A model generated the notes under the pieces. The model made no database searches and was not told the DNA's origin. It saw only the letters and a program-made list of their open reading frames with translations. Made by a program: the position numbers and the translations under genes. Below, piece after piece: positions 13,701-20,581 of a DNA stretch of 29,315 nucleotides (the stretch's first letter is position 1; every line of letters begins with the position of its first letter). Location of the stretch: NCBI RefSeq assembly GCF_000003605.2, contig NW_003144289.1, positions 56,390 to 85,704 of the forward strand, written 5' to 3'. The DNA comes from Saccoglossus kowalevskii (lineage: Eukaryota; Hemichordata; Enteropneusta; Harrimaniidae).

Positions 13701-13884
13701 TTTCACAAAGTTCAATCACTAGTATACAAAAAATAACTCGAAATCTGGCTGCTTTGCTTTTGAAGAAAATCTTCTCGGTTTCGTCATCTGCATCCTGGCC
13801 TTGCACAATAAGAGGAGTTTTTTCATGTATTGGACTCGGCTCTGGAGTGTCAAGTTCAGGTGTTACATCATCATATGTAGCCAT
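1443..13884 (-). CDS. SLC15A4-like: SLC15A3/A4-like lysosomal peptide/histidine transporter, 8 coding exons, 594 aa
   Basis: Join on the minus strand: 13884-13500, 12661-12451, 9434-9265, 8969-8752, 7209-7023, 6249-6049, 2193-2062, 1723-1443. All seven introns are GT-AG and the total is 1785 nt with no internal stop. Family role (known): proton-coupled export of histidine and di/tripeptides from endolysosomes; vertebrate SLC15A4 also supports innate immune signalling. Seen: about 12 hydrophobic segments; E58-L-C-E61-R62 followed by TYYS, which fits the POT ExxER signature in TM1; GTGGIKSNVGPFGAQQ in TM4; FYWFINIGS (second PTR2 signature) in TM5; PYWTIYFQ in TM7. The N-terminal cytosolic tail has E21-KTP-L25-I26, an acidic dileucine endolysosomal sorting motif. 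The C-tail ends DTSV. The length is close to vertebrate PHT1. The start was chosen because ATGG has A at -3 and G at +4 and gives a family-like tail. SLC15A3 versus A4 cannot be separated here; an ancestral form is possible. Confidence 0.93.
2062..2193 (-). CDS. SLC15A4-like: SLC15A4-like coding exon 7
   Basis: The acceptor GTTCATAG precedes GTTTGGAA, giving G-LEFAFSQSPASMQG, a segment strongly conserved between POT TM10 and TM11. TM11 follows (about VVMGMFLLTSGLGSYLGSLLV). The exon ends SASE plus G before donor GTTAGT (phase 1). It is only 132 nt. The 3.9-kb intron separating it from exon 6 holds the 157-bp array and the TIR transposon. Confidence 0.9.
2418..3550. repeat. 157-bp minisatellite array, left part
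   Basis: Tandem units anchored on ACAAAATG at 2531, 2688, 2846, about 2982 (deleted copy), 3116, 3273 and 3430. Spacings are 157, 158, 136, 134, 157, 157. Units with a short junction (AATATTAATTGAAGAT) alternate with units carrying the longer CACCAAAATTAGAGAATTAAA junction, and the unit after the short junction has its own variants (GAGAGAGTTCAAC, ACACAAAGTCACAAATATC), giving a higher-order pattern. The array lies in intron 6 of the transporter and continues at 5085 after a transposon insertion. Short ORFs inside it are not genes. Confidence 0.9.
3546..3550. repeat. Target site duplication TAATT (left)
   Basis: Identical to 5085-5089 on the other side of the TIR element. Uninterrupted array units show a single copy at this point. 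Confidence 0.85.
3551..5084. mobile_element. 1534-bp non-autonomous TIR DNA transposon (hAT-like?) inside the array
   Basis: A 15-bp perfect terminal inverted repeat CAGGGCTCGAAATTA starts at 3551 and ends at 5084. The flanks TAATT (3546-3550 and 5085-5089) are a 5-bp target duplication: other array units read ATTAATTGAAGAT uninterrupted, so the empty site is known. Subterminal inverted copies of GGGCTACCA/TGGTAGCCC occur near both ends. No transposase ORF is visible (longest about 69 codons), so it is non-autonomous. CAGGG termini suggest the hAT superfamily; the 5-bp rather than 8-bp duplication fits only the hAT5-type subgroup, so the superfamily is unsettled. Confidence 0.88.
5085..5530. 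repeat. 157-bp minisatellite array, right part and tail
   Basis: Continuation of the array with anchors at 5102, 5259 and 5416 (157-bp spacing). Subtracting the inserted transposon, the spacing from 3430 is 133, matching the short-junction unit. The last unit diverges (CATATACACCAAGTATCAAAGCA...TTGACACA) into a tail shared with the dispersed copy near 10700-10800, so the array is probably the core of a mobile repeat. Confidence 0.85.
6049..6249 (-). CDS. SLC15A4-like: SLC15A4-like coding exon 6
   Basis: The acceptor TTTCTAG precedes GCTTTGG, giving G-FGMILATISITIAGITEIYRK (TM9). A luminal loop follows with two potential N-glycosylation sequons in YNSSNLTIF, then TM10 (QIPQFALVGASEVFTSITG). 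The donor is GTGAGT in phase 1. Confidence 0.91.
6782..6962. mobile_element. TA-flanked MITE in intron 5
   Basis: The left end TACTGTAAAAGTATTTTATT and the inverted right end TACTAAAAATAAAATACTTT form imperfect terminal repeats with inner matches (TTTTCGC and CGAAAATTAATTCC). Each end begins with TA, consistent with a TA target duplication. The 181 bp has no coding capacity. Ends of the type TACTGTAAA recur in the MITE at 14076. Confidence 0.6.
6971..7009. repeat. Two adjacent hairpins by the exon 5 donor
   Basis: GGGGCAATTT-A-AAATTGCCCC (10-bp arms) is followed by TTACCCT-GCTT-AGGGTAA (7-bp arms), together ending about 13 bp from the exon 5 splice donor. They could form RNA hairpins in intron 5; a role is not shown. 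Confidence 0.6.
7023..7209 (-). CDS. SLC15A4-like: SLC15A4-like coding exon 5
   Basis: After acceptor TATTTCAG the exon reads MQSTYFLQGEVL, continuing directly from TM7 as in family members, then TM8 (about ALNLFNIVIILVLIPVMDR) and the cytosolic turn YPLIKKCG...FTPLRRI, ending in the first base of Gly before donor GTATGT (phase 1). The ATG at its 5' end is an internal Met, not a start. Confidence 0.91.
7866..8105 (-). mobile_element. tRNA-derived SINE in intron 4
   Basis: On the minus strand the 5' end reads CTGGTAGCCTAGTGATTGTC (A-box-like, TAGCCTAGTG), then an anticodon-loop-like CTCATGA, then AAGTTTCTAATCCTACC (degenerate B box GTTCGAATCC). The spacing is that of a tRNA, with CAT at the anticodon position (Met-like). 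About 170 bp of body follows, with a GGCCAATTCCTTGGCC palindrome and a terminal stem CCTGG...CCAGG near 7868-7885. It is degenerate, so likely an old copy. A plain tRNA pseudogene is less likely because of the long unrelated body. Confidence 0.6.
8325..8760. repeat. 55-bp minisatellite built from the exon 4 splice-donor region
   Basis: About eight units with TGGTGC anchors at 8351, 8406, 8461, 8515, 8569, 8624 and 8679 (spacings 53-55), degenerating up to exon 4. Read on the minus strand each unit contains AATTTCCAG-GTATTTATA, homologous to the real exon 4 donor (ATATTTCCAG|GTATTTATA, exon end 8752). Equivalent junctions fall at 8703, 8648, 8593 and 8485 (CAG|GT), 8375 (CAG|GT), 8538 (TAG|GT) and 8430 (CAG|GC). 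Confidence 0.88.
8752..8969 (-). CDS. SLC15A4-like: SLC15A4-like coding exon 4
   Basis: The acceptor CTTCCAG is followed by GAAGTGCG, which completes Gly and reads G-SAYSRVFKIVGQ. The exon encodes the long hydrophilic central cytosolic loop (about SAYS to LLGR, with EEVKLLGR) and TM7, IIPIFLTIIPYWTIYFQ, typical of PHT proteins. It ends on a complete Gln codon (phase 0) at CCAG|GTATTT. Directly downstream, about seven tandem copies of this donor region occur, so correct donor choice matters: reading through 13 codons reaches a TAA at 8710-8712. Confidence 0.9.
9037..9240. repeat. 26-bp minisatellite in intron 3
   Basis: CAAATATAGACTAGTCAAATACATA-type units start at 9041, 9067 and 9093 (26-bp spacing), followed by more degenerate copies (GACTAATCAAATATT, CACTAGTTAAATATAGG, CAGTAGTCAAATATTTACC) up to the exon 3 donor. 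It fills most of the 295-bp intron 3. Confidence 0.75.
9265..9434 (-). CDS. SLC15A4-like: SLC15A4-like coding exon 3
   Basis: The acceptor TTTACAG and first base G complete the Trp codon from exon 2, giving W-FYWFINIGSAVSF, the second PTR2 family signature in TM5. TM6 follows (about YLIPTISILFAIILLLAG). The exon ends RPPQ plus G before donor GTTGGT (phase 1), which is a weaker site than the others but is fixed by the frame of exon 4. Confidence 0.9.
10504..10872. mobile_element. Dispersed short copy of the 157-bp repeat flanked by inverted repeats
   Basis: TAGCTCTGCTGT (10504-10515) is inverted at 10861-10872. Between them are two degenerate units of the same repeat as the intron 6 array (TATCATCACAAAAT, ATCACTTTTTACCAAAAATATTCACCAAAATTAGA) and the same tail (CATATACACCAAGTATCAAAGCAATCAGGCTTGTAGTTTTC...AAAAGTTGACACA). 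This suggests a small mobile element with a variable number of core tandem repeats, an architecture like bivalve pearl elements or Helentron-type non-autonomous elements. The true ends are uncertain. Confidence 0.6.
11819..12157. mobile_element. Possible degenerate foldback/MITE in intron 2
   Basis: The ends TACTGTATTTAC (11819) and inverted TACTGTGTATGTG (ending 12157) both start with TA. Inner inverted arms TTAAAGCGAGAGGGTCATCA (from 11937) and its counterpart at 12084-12104 (ATGACTCCCTCGCTTTAA) are clear. Matches between are patchy, so this is an old element or a composite. Confidence 0.4.
12451..12661 (-). CDS. SLC15A4-like: SLC15A4-like coding exon 2
   Basis: The acceptor ...TTACAG precedes GTGCTGCC. 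Joined to the G left over from exon 1 it reads GAALLPVVAIDF. The exon carries the rest of TM3 and TM4, with GTGGIKSNVGPFGAQQ, the conserved POT segment at the end of TM4, then a helix ending QTFFN-W split by the donor GTAAGC (phase 2). The 211-nt length keeps the frame. The upstream open frame to 12737 is intronic. Confidence 0.9.
13376..13403. repeat. (CT)n microsatellite
   Basis: A CT run with one TTT interruption, in intron 1 about 100 bp from the exon 1 donor. The (GA)n reading on the other strand explains an Arg/Glu tail in an open frame there. Confidence 0.9.
13500..13884 (-). CDS. SLC15A4-like: SLC15A4-like coding exon 1 (residues 1-129)
   Basis: This exon starts at MATYDDVTPELD and ends ...AYFI plus the first base of a Gly codon, before a perfect donor GTGAGT (phase 1). 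It encodes the acidic N-terminal tail with the EKTPLI sorting motif, TM1 with the ELCER motif, TM2 (about residues 85-105) and the start of TM3. An in-frame ATG exists further upstream at 14067, but it would add a hydrophobic stretch not expected in the family. A TATA-like run lies near 13935-13946, about 55 bp upstream of the ATG, and a possible 5'UTR splice acceptor (TTGACAG) just before it; neither is proven. Confidence 0.92.
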
Positions 13885-14075
13885 AATGAAATAGCTGTCA
13901 ACCCATTGAGTGTCTCCATAAAATGAAAAAAAGTATATATATATGCTCAGAACAATGAAGGCATTTGCCACCCACTGAATGGTTAGCCATATAATTACAA
14001 TGTTGGTTAAGCAGTAACTAGTCTTATTTATACAGTGTTTGTGGATTCCCCTTCCCGCCCCATACACAATGGGTA

Positions 14076-14282
14076 CTGTAAAGGGGGTAATTATTCACTG
14101 GGTTTTAATTTAGCTTATTTCGCTGACTGGAAAATGCGCTAAATTAAAACCCAGTGAATATGTAAAATTTAGCATAGAATACATTATCTAAATGACGAAA
14201 CCGTGAATTTAAAACCCACTGAATATGCCTGAAATGGTAAATCAGTGAAATTTAAACCCGGTGAAAATTAGTCATTTTACAG
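14076..14282. mobile_element. TA-flanked MITE upstream of the transporter gene
   Basis: The left end CTGTAAAGGGGGTAATTATT and the inverted right end CTGTAAAATGACTAATTTTC form imperfect TIRs that continue as TCACYGGGTTTAAATT, flanked by TA at 14074-14075 and 14283-14284. Internally, the motif TTTAAAACCCACTGAATATG and its complement recur three to four times. No coding capacity. Tc1/mariner-like from the TA duplication. Confidence 0.7.
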
Positions 14283-14285
14283 TAT

Positions 14286-14294
14286 GTGCTGACT
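14286..14294. repeat. 9-bp target site duplication GTGCTGACT
   Basis: Identical copy at 14986-14994, directly outside the two TIRs. It begins just after the TA end of the neighbouring MITE. Confidence 0.75.
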
Positions 14295-14985
14295 TAGCCC
14301 TGCGTACAGTGCTGTGTGTAAGGCGACGCGTTTGGTTGATAGATGTCCCCACCACAGCCCTGCGTACCTCCATAGACAAAGTCCGGGAGCGCACCGTCAT
14401 TGGTGCGCAAGTTAGAAATAACTTTTAATAAGTAGTTTCCCAGCCAAAATCGGTTGAAATGGCGAAGAGTTATCCGTAACAAGCATTACAAAGTTATCTG
14501 AAACTGAAATGTCNNNNNNNNNNNNNNNNNNNNNNNNNNNNNNNNNNNNNNNNNNNNNNNNNNNNNNNNNNNNNNNNNNNNNNNNNNNNNNNNNNNNNNN
14601 NNNNNNNNNNNNNNNNNNNNNNNNNNNNNNNNNNNNNNNNNNNNNNNNNNNNNNNNNNNNNNNNNNNNNNNNNNNNNNNNNNNNNNNNNNNNNNNNNNNN
14701 NNNNNNNNNNNNNNNNNNNNNNNNNNNNNNNNNNNNNNNNNNNNNNNNNNNNNNNNNNNNNNNNNNNNNNNNNNNNNNNNNNNNNNNNNNNNNNNNNNNN
14801 NNNNNNNNNNNNNNNNNNNNNNNNNNNNNNNNNNNNNNNNNNNNNNNNNNNNNNNNNNNNNNNNNNNNNNNNNNNNNNNNNNNNNNNNNNNNNNNNNNNN
14901 NNNNNNNNNNNNNNNNNNNNNNNNNNNNNNNNNNNNNNCAACCAAATGCGTCCCCGTACACCACAGCACTTTGTACGCAGGGCTA
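14295..14985. mobile_element. Mutator-like TIR element with 9-bp target duplication (contains gap)
   Basis: The left terminus TAGCCCTGCGTACAGTGCTG (from 14295) and inverted right terminus TAGCCCTGCGTACAAAGTGC (ending 14985) match over about 45 bp with small indels (inner end TTTGGTTG / CAACCAAA). GTGCTGACT occurs directly on both outer sides (14286-14294 and 14986-14994), a 9-bp target duplication typical of MULEs. A second CCCTGCGTAC lies at 14356-14365. Most of the interior is unknown (N). Confidence 0.75.
14514..14938. other. Assembly gap (425 N)
   Basis: A run of N. Open frames that cross it are artefacts. Both sides carry ends of the same TIR element, so the gap probably hides its interior, and the length may be nominal. 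Confidence 0.99.
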
Positions 14986-15386
14986 GTGCTGACTCAGCTC
15001 TGACCGCTCCCACAAAAGGTTTCGTTATGTCACAAGATTGAAGTCCGAATCAAGTTCGATAGTGAAAACGTAGCTATTGATGCCAGAAATGTTAAATACT
15101 TGAGTAGTAATTATGTGGCTACACCCTGTTTTATGTAAAGCTACAAGTTAACAAAATATGTTATCAACAATCCCAGACATTCTTTTGTAGTTAAACAACT
15201 TTTCTGACCAGCTACTAAACGAAAGCTGAGAGATTGCATAATCTGCATAATCGTACACCCAATGCAAACACATATACTGAATATACTGAATCGGTCACAA
15301 CTCTCGCATAAACTGACCAAAACAACTCCTTTGTAAAATATCATTAATTGTAAATTAAACAGCTTCCCAAGTTGTTGGGCTTAACA

Positions 15387-15501
15387 CAGTGATAGAGGGA
15401 CTGTGGATTCAACTTTCATTGGAACTTACGAACATTATTTAGATGGTACGCCAATCATCGATTGTCTGTGCTTAGATCACGCACAGTCCCTCTATCACTG
15501 T
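15387..15501. mobile_element. Short element with 21-bp perfect inverted repeats
   Basis: The arm CACAGTGATAGAGGGACT... (15387-15407) has its exact inverse at 15481-15501. A second hairpin follows (CACGGTTACT / AGTAACCGTG, about 15506-15530), and GTGCTTAGATC occurs twice (about 15468 and 15528), suggesting a palindromic MITE or two abutting fragments. No clear target duplication. Confidence 0.55.
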
Positions 15502-15530
15502 GGATCACGGTTACTAAACAAGTAACCGTG

Positions 15531-16679
15531 CTTAGATCGACATGCTCCTGTGTGCGAATCTGTACAAATAAAAATCCCACAACTTACCAATAGTTGATCT
15601 GTTTGGAATATACCTGTACGTCTATTTACTTCACTGTTAAGCTGCTCGCCGGCCGCCGGTGCCAAGATCACGAGTTTTTGTTTTTATTTGTGTCACGTGA
15701 TTTCGCAAATAAGGTCGAAGTTCAATACGTCACATGATTGTCCAATGACACAATGCATTTTGATTTTGCCCGACCGTAGGCTGAGTAAGTTGTTAATAGT
15801 TACACAATTTTGGATTTGTTTCATTTTCATTTCAGGCTTTAAACAGTTGGCGGCATTCTGGCCGCTCGTTGGAAGAGCTGATAAGCCTTTTTGCTCGCAC
15901 GCTCAAATAGCGCCCTCTTAGTTTAAAATCTTGTTATATTTTGTCTTTACATGGTATCGAGTGTCCAAACGCTTTAGAATGTCAACTGTTCCAGCGTTAG
16001 TTTCATTACGTCACGTCCCACGTTAAGAAAATAATTTACAATAAATGTGGCATATCAAAACAAATGTACCGTGTGTTTTTCCTACACACGTTTACCCTAC
16101 CACGCACGAAGAACACACTCTATATGTGGGATTTTTGGGTCATTTTGCGTCATAACACATAGGTGGATGAACCATGTTGGTCTTTCCAATTTAGGGGTAA
16201 ATGTTGATTTTCATATGGCGCAAATGCAAAATTCGATGTGCATAATGTAAGATAATCACGAACAGTTCAACATGATAGCTATTTGGCGTGTTAGAAACAC
16301 TTGGCGTAGATGCCATTCTTTTTATCCAACAAAGTATGTTAGACTACTAGTATTTGATGTTATCATACGAGTTAAAACGTAATACCAATATAATTGAAAG
16401 CATTCCTAAGTTCAGCAGTTGTGTTGAAATTCAAAGGCATCCACAAGATACGGTACCCATCATACTGAATATTTAACTCTACTTTTGCAAAAGACGCAGA
16501 ACATTATAAATTGTTGAAGGAAAATCTGGAAAAATGGGTTGCAGAATTGAGGGGGGTGGGGGTATGGAAAACAAATGGAATTCTGTGGGACTTCGTATGC
16601 CAATCAAGTATGATAAAGAAAAAAAGAGGAAAATATAAAATAAAACAATATTGAGCACCTGGAGGGGCGAGTGTAAGTA
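15531..16679. other. Intergenic stretch, no gene recognised
   Basis: A small GC-rich patch (GCTCGCCGGCCGCCGGTGCC, 15644-15663) and a CACGTGA motif nearby might be promoter sequence, possibly for an upstream noncoding exon of the minus-strand transporter, but nothing ties it to a transcript. The open frames in this stretch show no family features. Confidence 0.35.
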
Positions 16680-16946
16680 GCACAACAAATATGTGGGAAG
16701 AAAGAAACTAATTACTCTGATTTAGAAGAACTTGTAGATGAATTACAGGAAATTATAGAGGGTTCCATCACATCACATCGAATCGCGTGCAAAATAGCAT
16801 ATAAACAATTAAAAAAAACAATAGATACTTCCTTGGTATGGAAAAGTTTAATAAAATAGAAGTCAAGCATAAAACAGCTGACTAAAGGAGAAAAGGAAAG
16901 GGAAAGTTTCTACTGTAATTTGTACGAAAAACTTAGATTGATTTAA
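16680..16946 (+). pseudogene. Decayed coding relic (unknown protein, one in-frame stop)
   Basis: One frame reads AQQICGKKETNYSDLEELVD, then ELQEIIEGS...SHRIACKIAYKQLKK...SLVWKSLIK, a single TAG, then KGEKERESFYCNLYEKLRLI to TAA. Its charged, helical composition and codon-like pattern contrast with the surroundings. It lies 1.3 kb upstream of the LINE, with no splice signals chosen. I do not recognise the family; a fragment of a transposon ORF is the likeliest reading. Confidence 0.35.
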
Positions 16947-18277
16947 ACTGTCTAGAAAGGTTAAAGGTACGACAAAAAACGAAGAAAAACAGGAAATTTT
17001 TGAAGGTTTGTTAATCCTATAATTTATATCGGTGTATTTTTTGCTGGACAGTTTATATTGCTTTATTTGATGTCGATAAATAATGAATAAGTGGGAGAAT
17101 TCATTGTTTCAAAATTCTCATGGAATGTACTTACAATAAACCACCTGAATCAAGAGAATGAGAGATAATATTTACTAAAATCCACGTGCGCTCTTGATTC
17201 GTTGAAATGACTACTCATTCATTAAGTGAATATGTCGGACAACCAAATCCTTTCACAGGAACATTTTGATCGTTGTCAAGCCAGCTCAAATTCCATGCTA
17301 TAAAGTTCATCCATATATGTGCCTCTTGTTCGTCAACAAGTTTGACTTCATTGGTTTTCAGGAAATATTCACTTGGCTGATCGAGTATCGAGTTCACAAC
17401 AACCCACGTCACTCAAATCCTCATCATGAACTTATGTGAGCTTTATGTACGTGGTCATGGTTGAATGTCATTTATTACTCTAATCATGATGCAGAAAATA
17501 TTCTATTTGAATCCCTAGAGTTTCAGCTAAGTTACCAATTTTAATGAAATCTTTTCGACTTGCTGTGACGTGATTTGTGTTGTTGTTTCTTGGTTGCTAG
17601 TTGTCAGACTGACAGTGAAAAACTGTTCAGCCATTATTCGATTTTTATTTAACTTAGATATACATGTGTAATAAGTCCAAATATGAAGTGAGTAAGTCCA
17701 TATTCAAAAAGTGGTAACTGGAGATGTGAATTCTTGCCCTATACAGACACTGCCATGCACTGAATTCAAGCCGATATTGGATTGCTTAAAATCACTATCA
17801 TATCAAATGCACAAGATTTGGGCCGTTTTCGGAATATTATATTAAAGAAATGATTTATCTAATTGATATATATGTCAAGTAGCGCTAAATAAGGATAGAT
17901 CATTGGGTAATATAATTGAATGTATGGAAAAGACAAATTTGACACTTTTTATTCATTAAACATTGTTATGCAAAGGAACAGTACTGGACATTACTAGGAA
18001 TTGTAAACTCGTAGCGGCTGCCAACAAAGGAAGCAAAGTAAAGTAAACATGTACATTTGTACTACATACTTAAATCGGCCATACACGTGCGCACGTCACC
18101 AAATCGCCCAGCCTCACGTTACAACACGTCTACAGCACAGCCACCGGGCATCCCTGAAAACGATGCTTAATAATCGATTTTGTCCGTAAAAAAGAGCGTT
18201 AAACTTGTTCACGCCTGGCGACGCAACGTAGCCAGACAGTGGTCAATGGCCATCAAATCTAGCTATATTTATTAAAA

Positions 18278-18737
18278 GATAACAACTTTAGAGAAAAGCA
18301 CAGATCAACAGACCATGTAATAACACTTCACACATTGATAAAAAAATATCAGTCAAAAAACAAAAAAACTATACTCTTGCTTCATTGAGTTAAGCAAATG
18401 TTTTGACACAGTTTGGAGTCATGGACTGCTCCTTAAGTTACAAAACAATGTATGTGGTAACATTTATAATGTCATAAGACATATGTATAGGAATATGGAT
18501 TTTCAAGTGAAGCTTGGTAACAAAGTAACACCAAATTTCACAATACAAGATGGTGTGAAACAGGGATGCCCTCTAAGTCCAACACTATTTAATTTATTTA
18601 TGAATGACTTAGTGGGGGAGATAAATAAATGCACAAACAGTGCTCCTGAATTAAATGGTCAGGCTATTACCTCACTGTTATTTGCTGATGACATTGTATT
18701 GACAGCATTAACAGAAAACGATTTAGAGAAGCAGTCA
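18278..18737 (+). pseudogene. LINE reverse transcriptase fragment (fingers/palm)
   Basis: Two frames: 18278-18380 (DNNFREKHRSTDHVITL...), then a +1 shift at about 18381 to a frame reading FIELSKCFDTVWSHGLLLKL through YRNMDFQVKLGNKV, QGCPLSPTLF, FADD and TENDLEKQ, where the LTR interrupts it. The three palm motifs are intact, the rest of the enzyme is broken, so it encodes no functional protein. Confidence 0.85.
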
Positions 18738-19116
18738 TGTAACGTTACGTCTCGGATTCTGAGATAAATCTCTCAGCCAATCAGATTGTTTTAATTTTAG
18801 CCTATCACAGGCGAGATGTTATTGACCTATCGTACACATTCCCGCCAATTTATATTTGCGTTACGATTACTACTTTATAGAGTTGTGTTTTCTATCACGT
18901 TCGTTCAGAGAGTATATATACTCAGAATTTGTGTATTTCACCAGTGTTCATCTGTTGTTACTACTTACTATATCAGTCTATCTGGCAATAAACCACCACT
19001 GTGTTTTTTGCATACAACTGATCTGTCTGGTTCTGTTCCGGTATAGTCTTCCCGAATCCTACCCCGGGGAGTTAACTGCTACACACTACATTTACTCCCC
19101 ATCAAACGATTTTACA
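18738..19116 (+). mobile_element. Solo LTR (Gypsy-like ends) inserted in the LINE ORF
   Basis: The sequence from TGTAACGTTACG to CGATTTTACA splits the LINE reading frame between ENDLEKQ and the downstream KWGLQLN-like region. It has ordered LTR signals: CCAAT at 18777-18781, a TATA box AGTATATATA at 18911-18920, and AATAAA at 18987-18992. No internal gag-pol, so a solo LTR formed by recombination. A clean target duplication is not seen (AAGCA / AAGCA lies just outside, offset), so the exact edges may be off by a few bases. Confidence 0.6.
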
Positions 19117-19141
19117 AAAAGCACTTGTCACATTGCAATAA

Positions 19142-20394
19142 TATACAAATAAATAGGGTCTGCAATTAAATACCAAAAAGACAAAAATAATGATTTTCAC
19201 CAGAATTGGGCAAAAACCTGGAAACACACAGAATTTAAATTTGGCAATAATTCAATTGAGATAAGTGATACATTTACTCATTTAGATGTTACATTTAATA
19301 AACATGGGTCATTGAACTGTACAATTGACAGACAGACTACATGATAAAGCTAGGAAATCAGAAGCAATGCCAACAACATTATTATCGGGATCAACAAACA
19401 TTAATCTACAACTACAATTATTTGAGGGTATTCTAATGTCTATCCTAACATATGCATCGGAAATGTGGCGTATCATTATACATCAGAAACACTGGGACAA
19501 AACAACAACAGAAAAACACTACCTCAGGTTATGTAGACACCTACTAAATGTCCATAACAAGACCAGTAACATTGGCACTAGAAGAAGAAGGCTCCCTTTA
19601 ATTGCTAAAATGCAATACCAAGCCATAACATATTATCTCAATATTTTGAGGAATGGCCCAATAAGCTTGGCATACGATGCATTGTTAGACCAGCAACAGA
19701 ACCAATACAAAGATTCTTGGTTTACAAATCTTCAGAAATTACAACATAAAACATCAAAAAGATGAATTTAAACAGAAAACTGAAGAATACTATGAAACAA
19801 AATGGAACTTGAGCAATAATGATACAAACTCAAAACTACGGACATATAAATGAAAGATTGAAATTGCCAAATACTTAGAAACAGTACAAAACAGAGAGGA
19901 TACTGGCCTTATTTCTAGACTAAGACTAAGTGAACATAAACTAATCATTGAATCTGAAAGACACCAATAACCAAAAATAAATTTTGAAGAAACTACGGAC
20001 ATATAAATGAAAGATTGAAATTGCCAAATACTTAGAAACAGTACAAAACAGAGAGGATACTGGCCTTATTTCTAGACTAAGACTAAGTGAACATAAACTA
20101 ATCATTGAATCTGAAAGACACCAATAACCGAAAATAAATTTTGAAGATAGAAAATGTGCAAAATGTAATATTACTGAAAATGAGCTACACTTTTTCACAT
20201 CATGTAGTCTTTATACTGAGGCCAGAGTAAGATTATACACAAAATTTTCAGAATCCATTGAATATTTTGTTCAAGCAAATAATCCAGAAAAACTTGTTTA
20301 CATTTTAAATGCTGAGAACAGACCATTGATAAAAGAATTAATTAAATTCATAAAAACATCATATACGACAAGAAAACAATATTATCAATGTTAA
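19142..20394 (+). pseudogene. LINE C-terminal region with zinc knuckle
   Basis: Continuation of the LINE pol. Segments: LNTKKTKIMIFTRIGQ; after a shift, FKFGNNSIEISDTFTHLDVT; after another, 19325-19765 (LFEGILMSILTYASEMW ... RRRRLPLIAKMQYQAITYYL). Then a tandemly duplicated KLRTYK...LISRLRLSEHKL block and the knuckle C-x2-C-x7-H-x4-C (20155-20205), ending FIKTSYTTRKQYYQC and TAA at 20392-20394. Such knuckles are common at LINE pol C-termini. Confidence 0.8.
19834..20147 (+). repeat. 157-bp tandem duplication within the LINE
   Basis: 19834-19990 is repeated at 19991-20147 with one difference seen (CCAATAACCA versus CCAATAACCG). Because 157 is not a multiple of three, it breaks the frame before the zinc knuckle. 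The same length as the intron 6 minisatellite unit is coincidental; the sequences are unrelated. Confidence 0.9.
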
Positions 20395-20581
20395 ACAAAG
20401 TCACAGAATTGTAATATTTTAATTTTTATCTTCAAGTACCAGTAATATTTCTTTACTGTATATTTATGATAAGTATAGTTTTAGTTTTTTAGAATAGTTT
20501 GTTATACCTTTATTACATTTTTATTCACCTAAATTGAATTCCTTTCAATATGGTTGTAATAAAGAATTATCTTATCTTATC

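Larger units (their letters stand above)
18278..20581 (+). mobile_element. 5'-truncated, degenerate LINE (RT + zinc knuckle) interrupted by a solo LTR
   Basis: Reverse transcriptase motifs in order: FREKHRSTDHVITLHTLIKK (from 18278+), motif A IELSKCFDTVW (18384-18416, Asp in FDTVW), motif B QGCPLSPTLFNLFMNDL, motif C FADD in SLLFADDIVLTA (catalytic Asp pair present). After the LTR: LNTKKTKIMIFTRIGQ, then the thumb/connection-like LFEGILMSILTYASEMW, and a C-terminal CAKCNITENELHFFTSC knuckle. The 3' end has AATAAA and a short ATCTT-type repeat tail (20569-20581). Endonuclease and ORF1 are absent. At least four frameshifts or stops make it dead. The tail suggests a CR1/L2/I-like clade, not determined. 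Confidence 0.85.

Noticed and set aside
13885-14067. In-frame N-terminal extension of the transporter from an upstream ATG at 14067
   Set aside because: Adds a hydrophobic segment before TM1 that POT proteins lack; the ATG at 13884 has better context and gives the expected sorting tail.
14412-15013. ORFs of 156-185 codons on both strands
   Set aside because: They consist of unknown residues from the N gap.
17215-17412. Minus-strand 65-codon ORF (VKLVDEQEAH...NLSWLDND), faintly like a Cys-loop receptor extracellular strand
   Set aside because: No convincing acceptor or donor and no neighbouring exons; resemblance is too weak.
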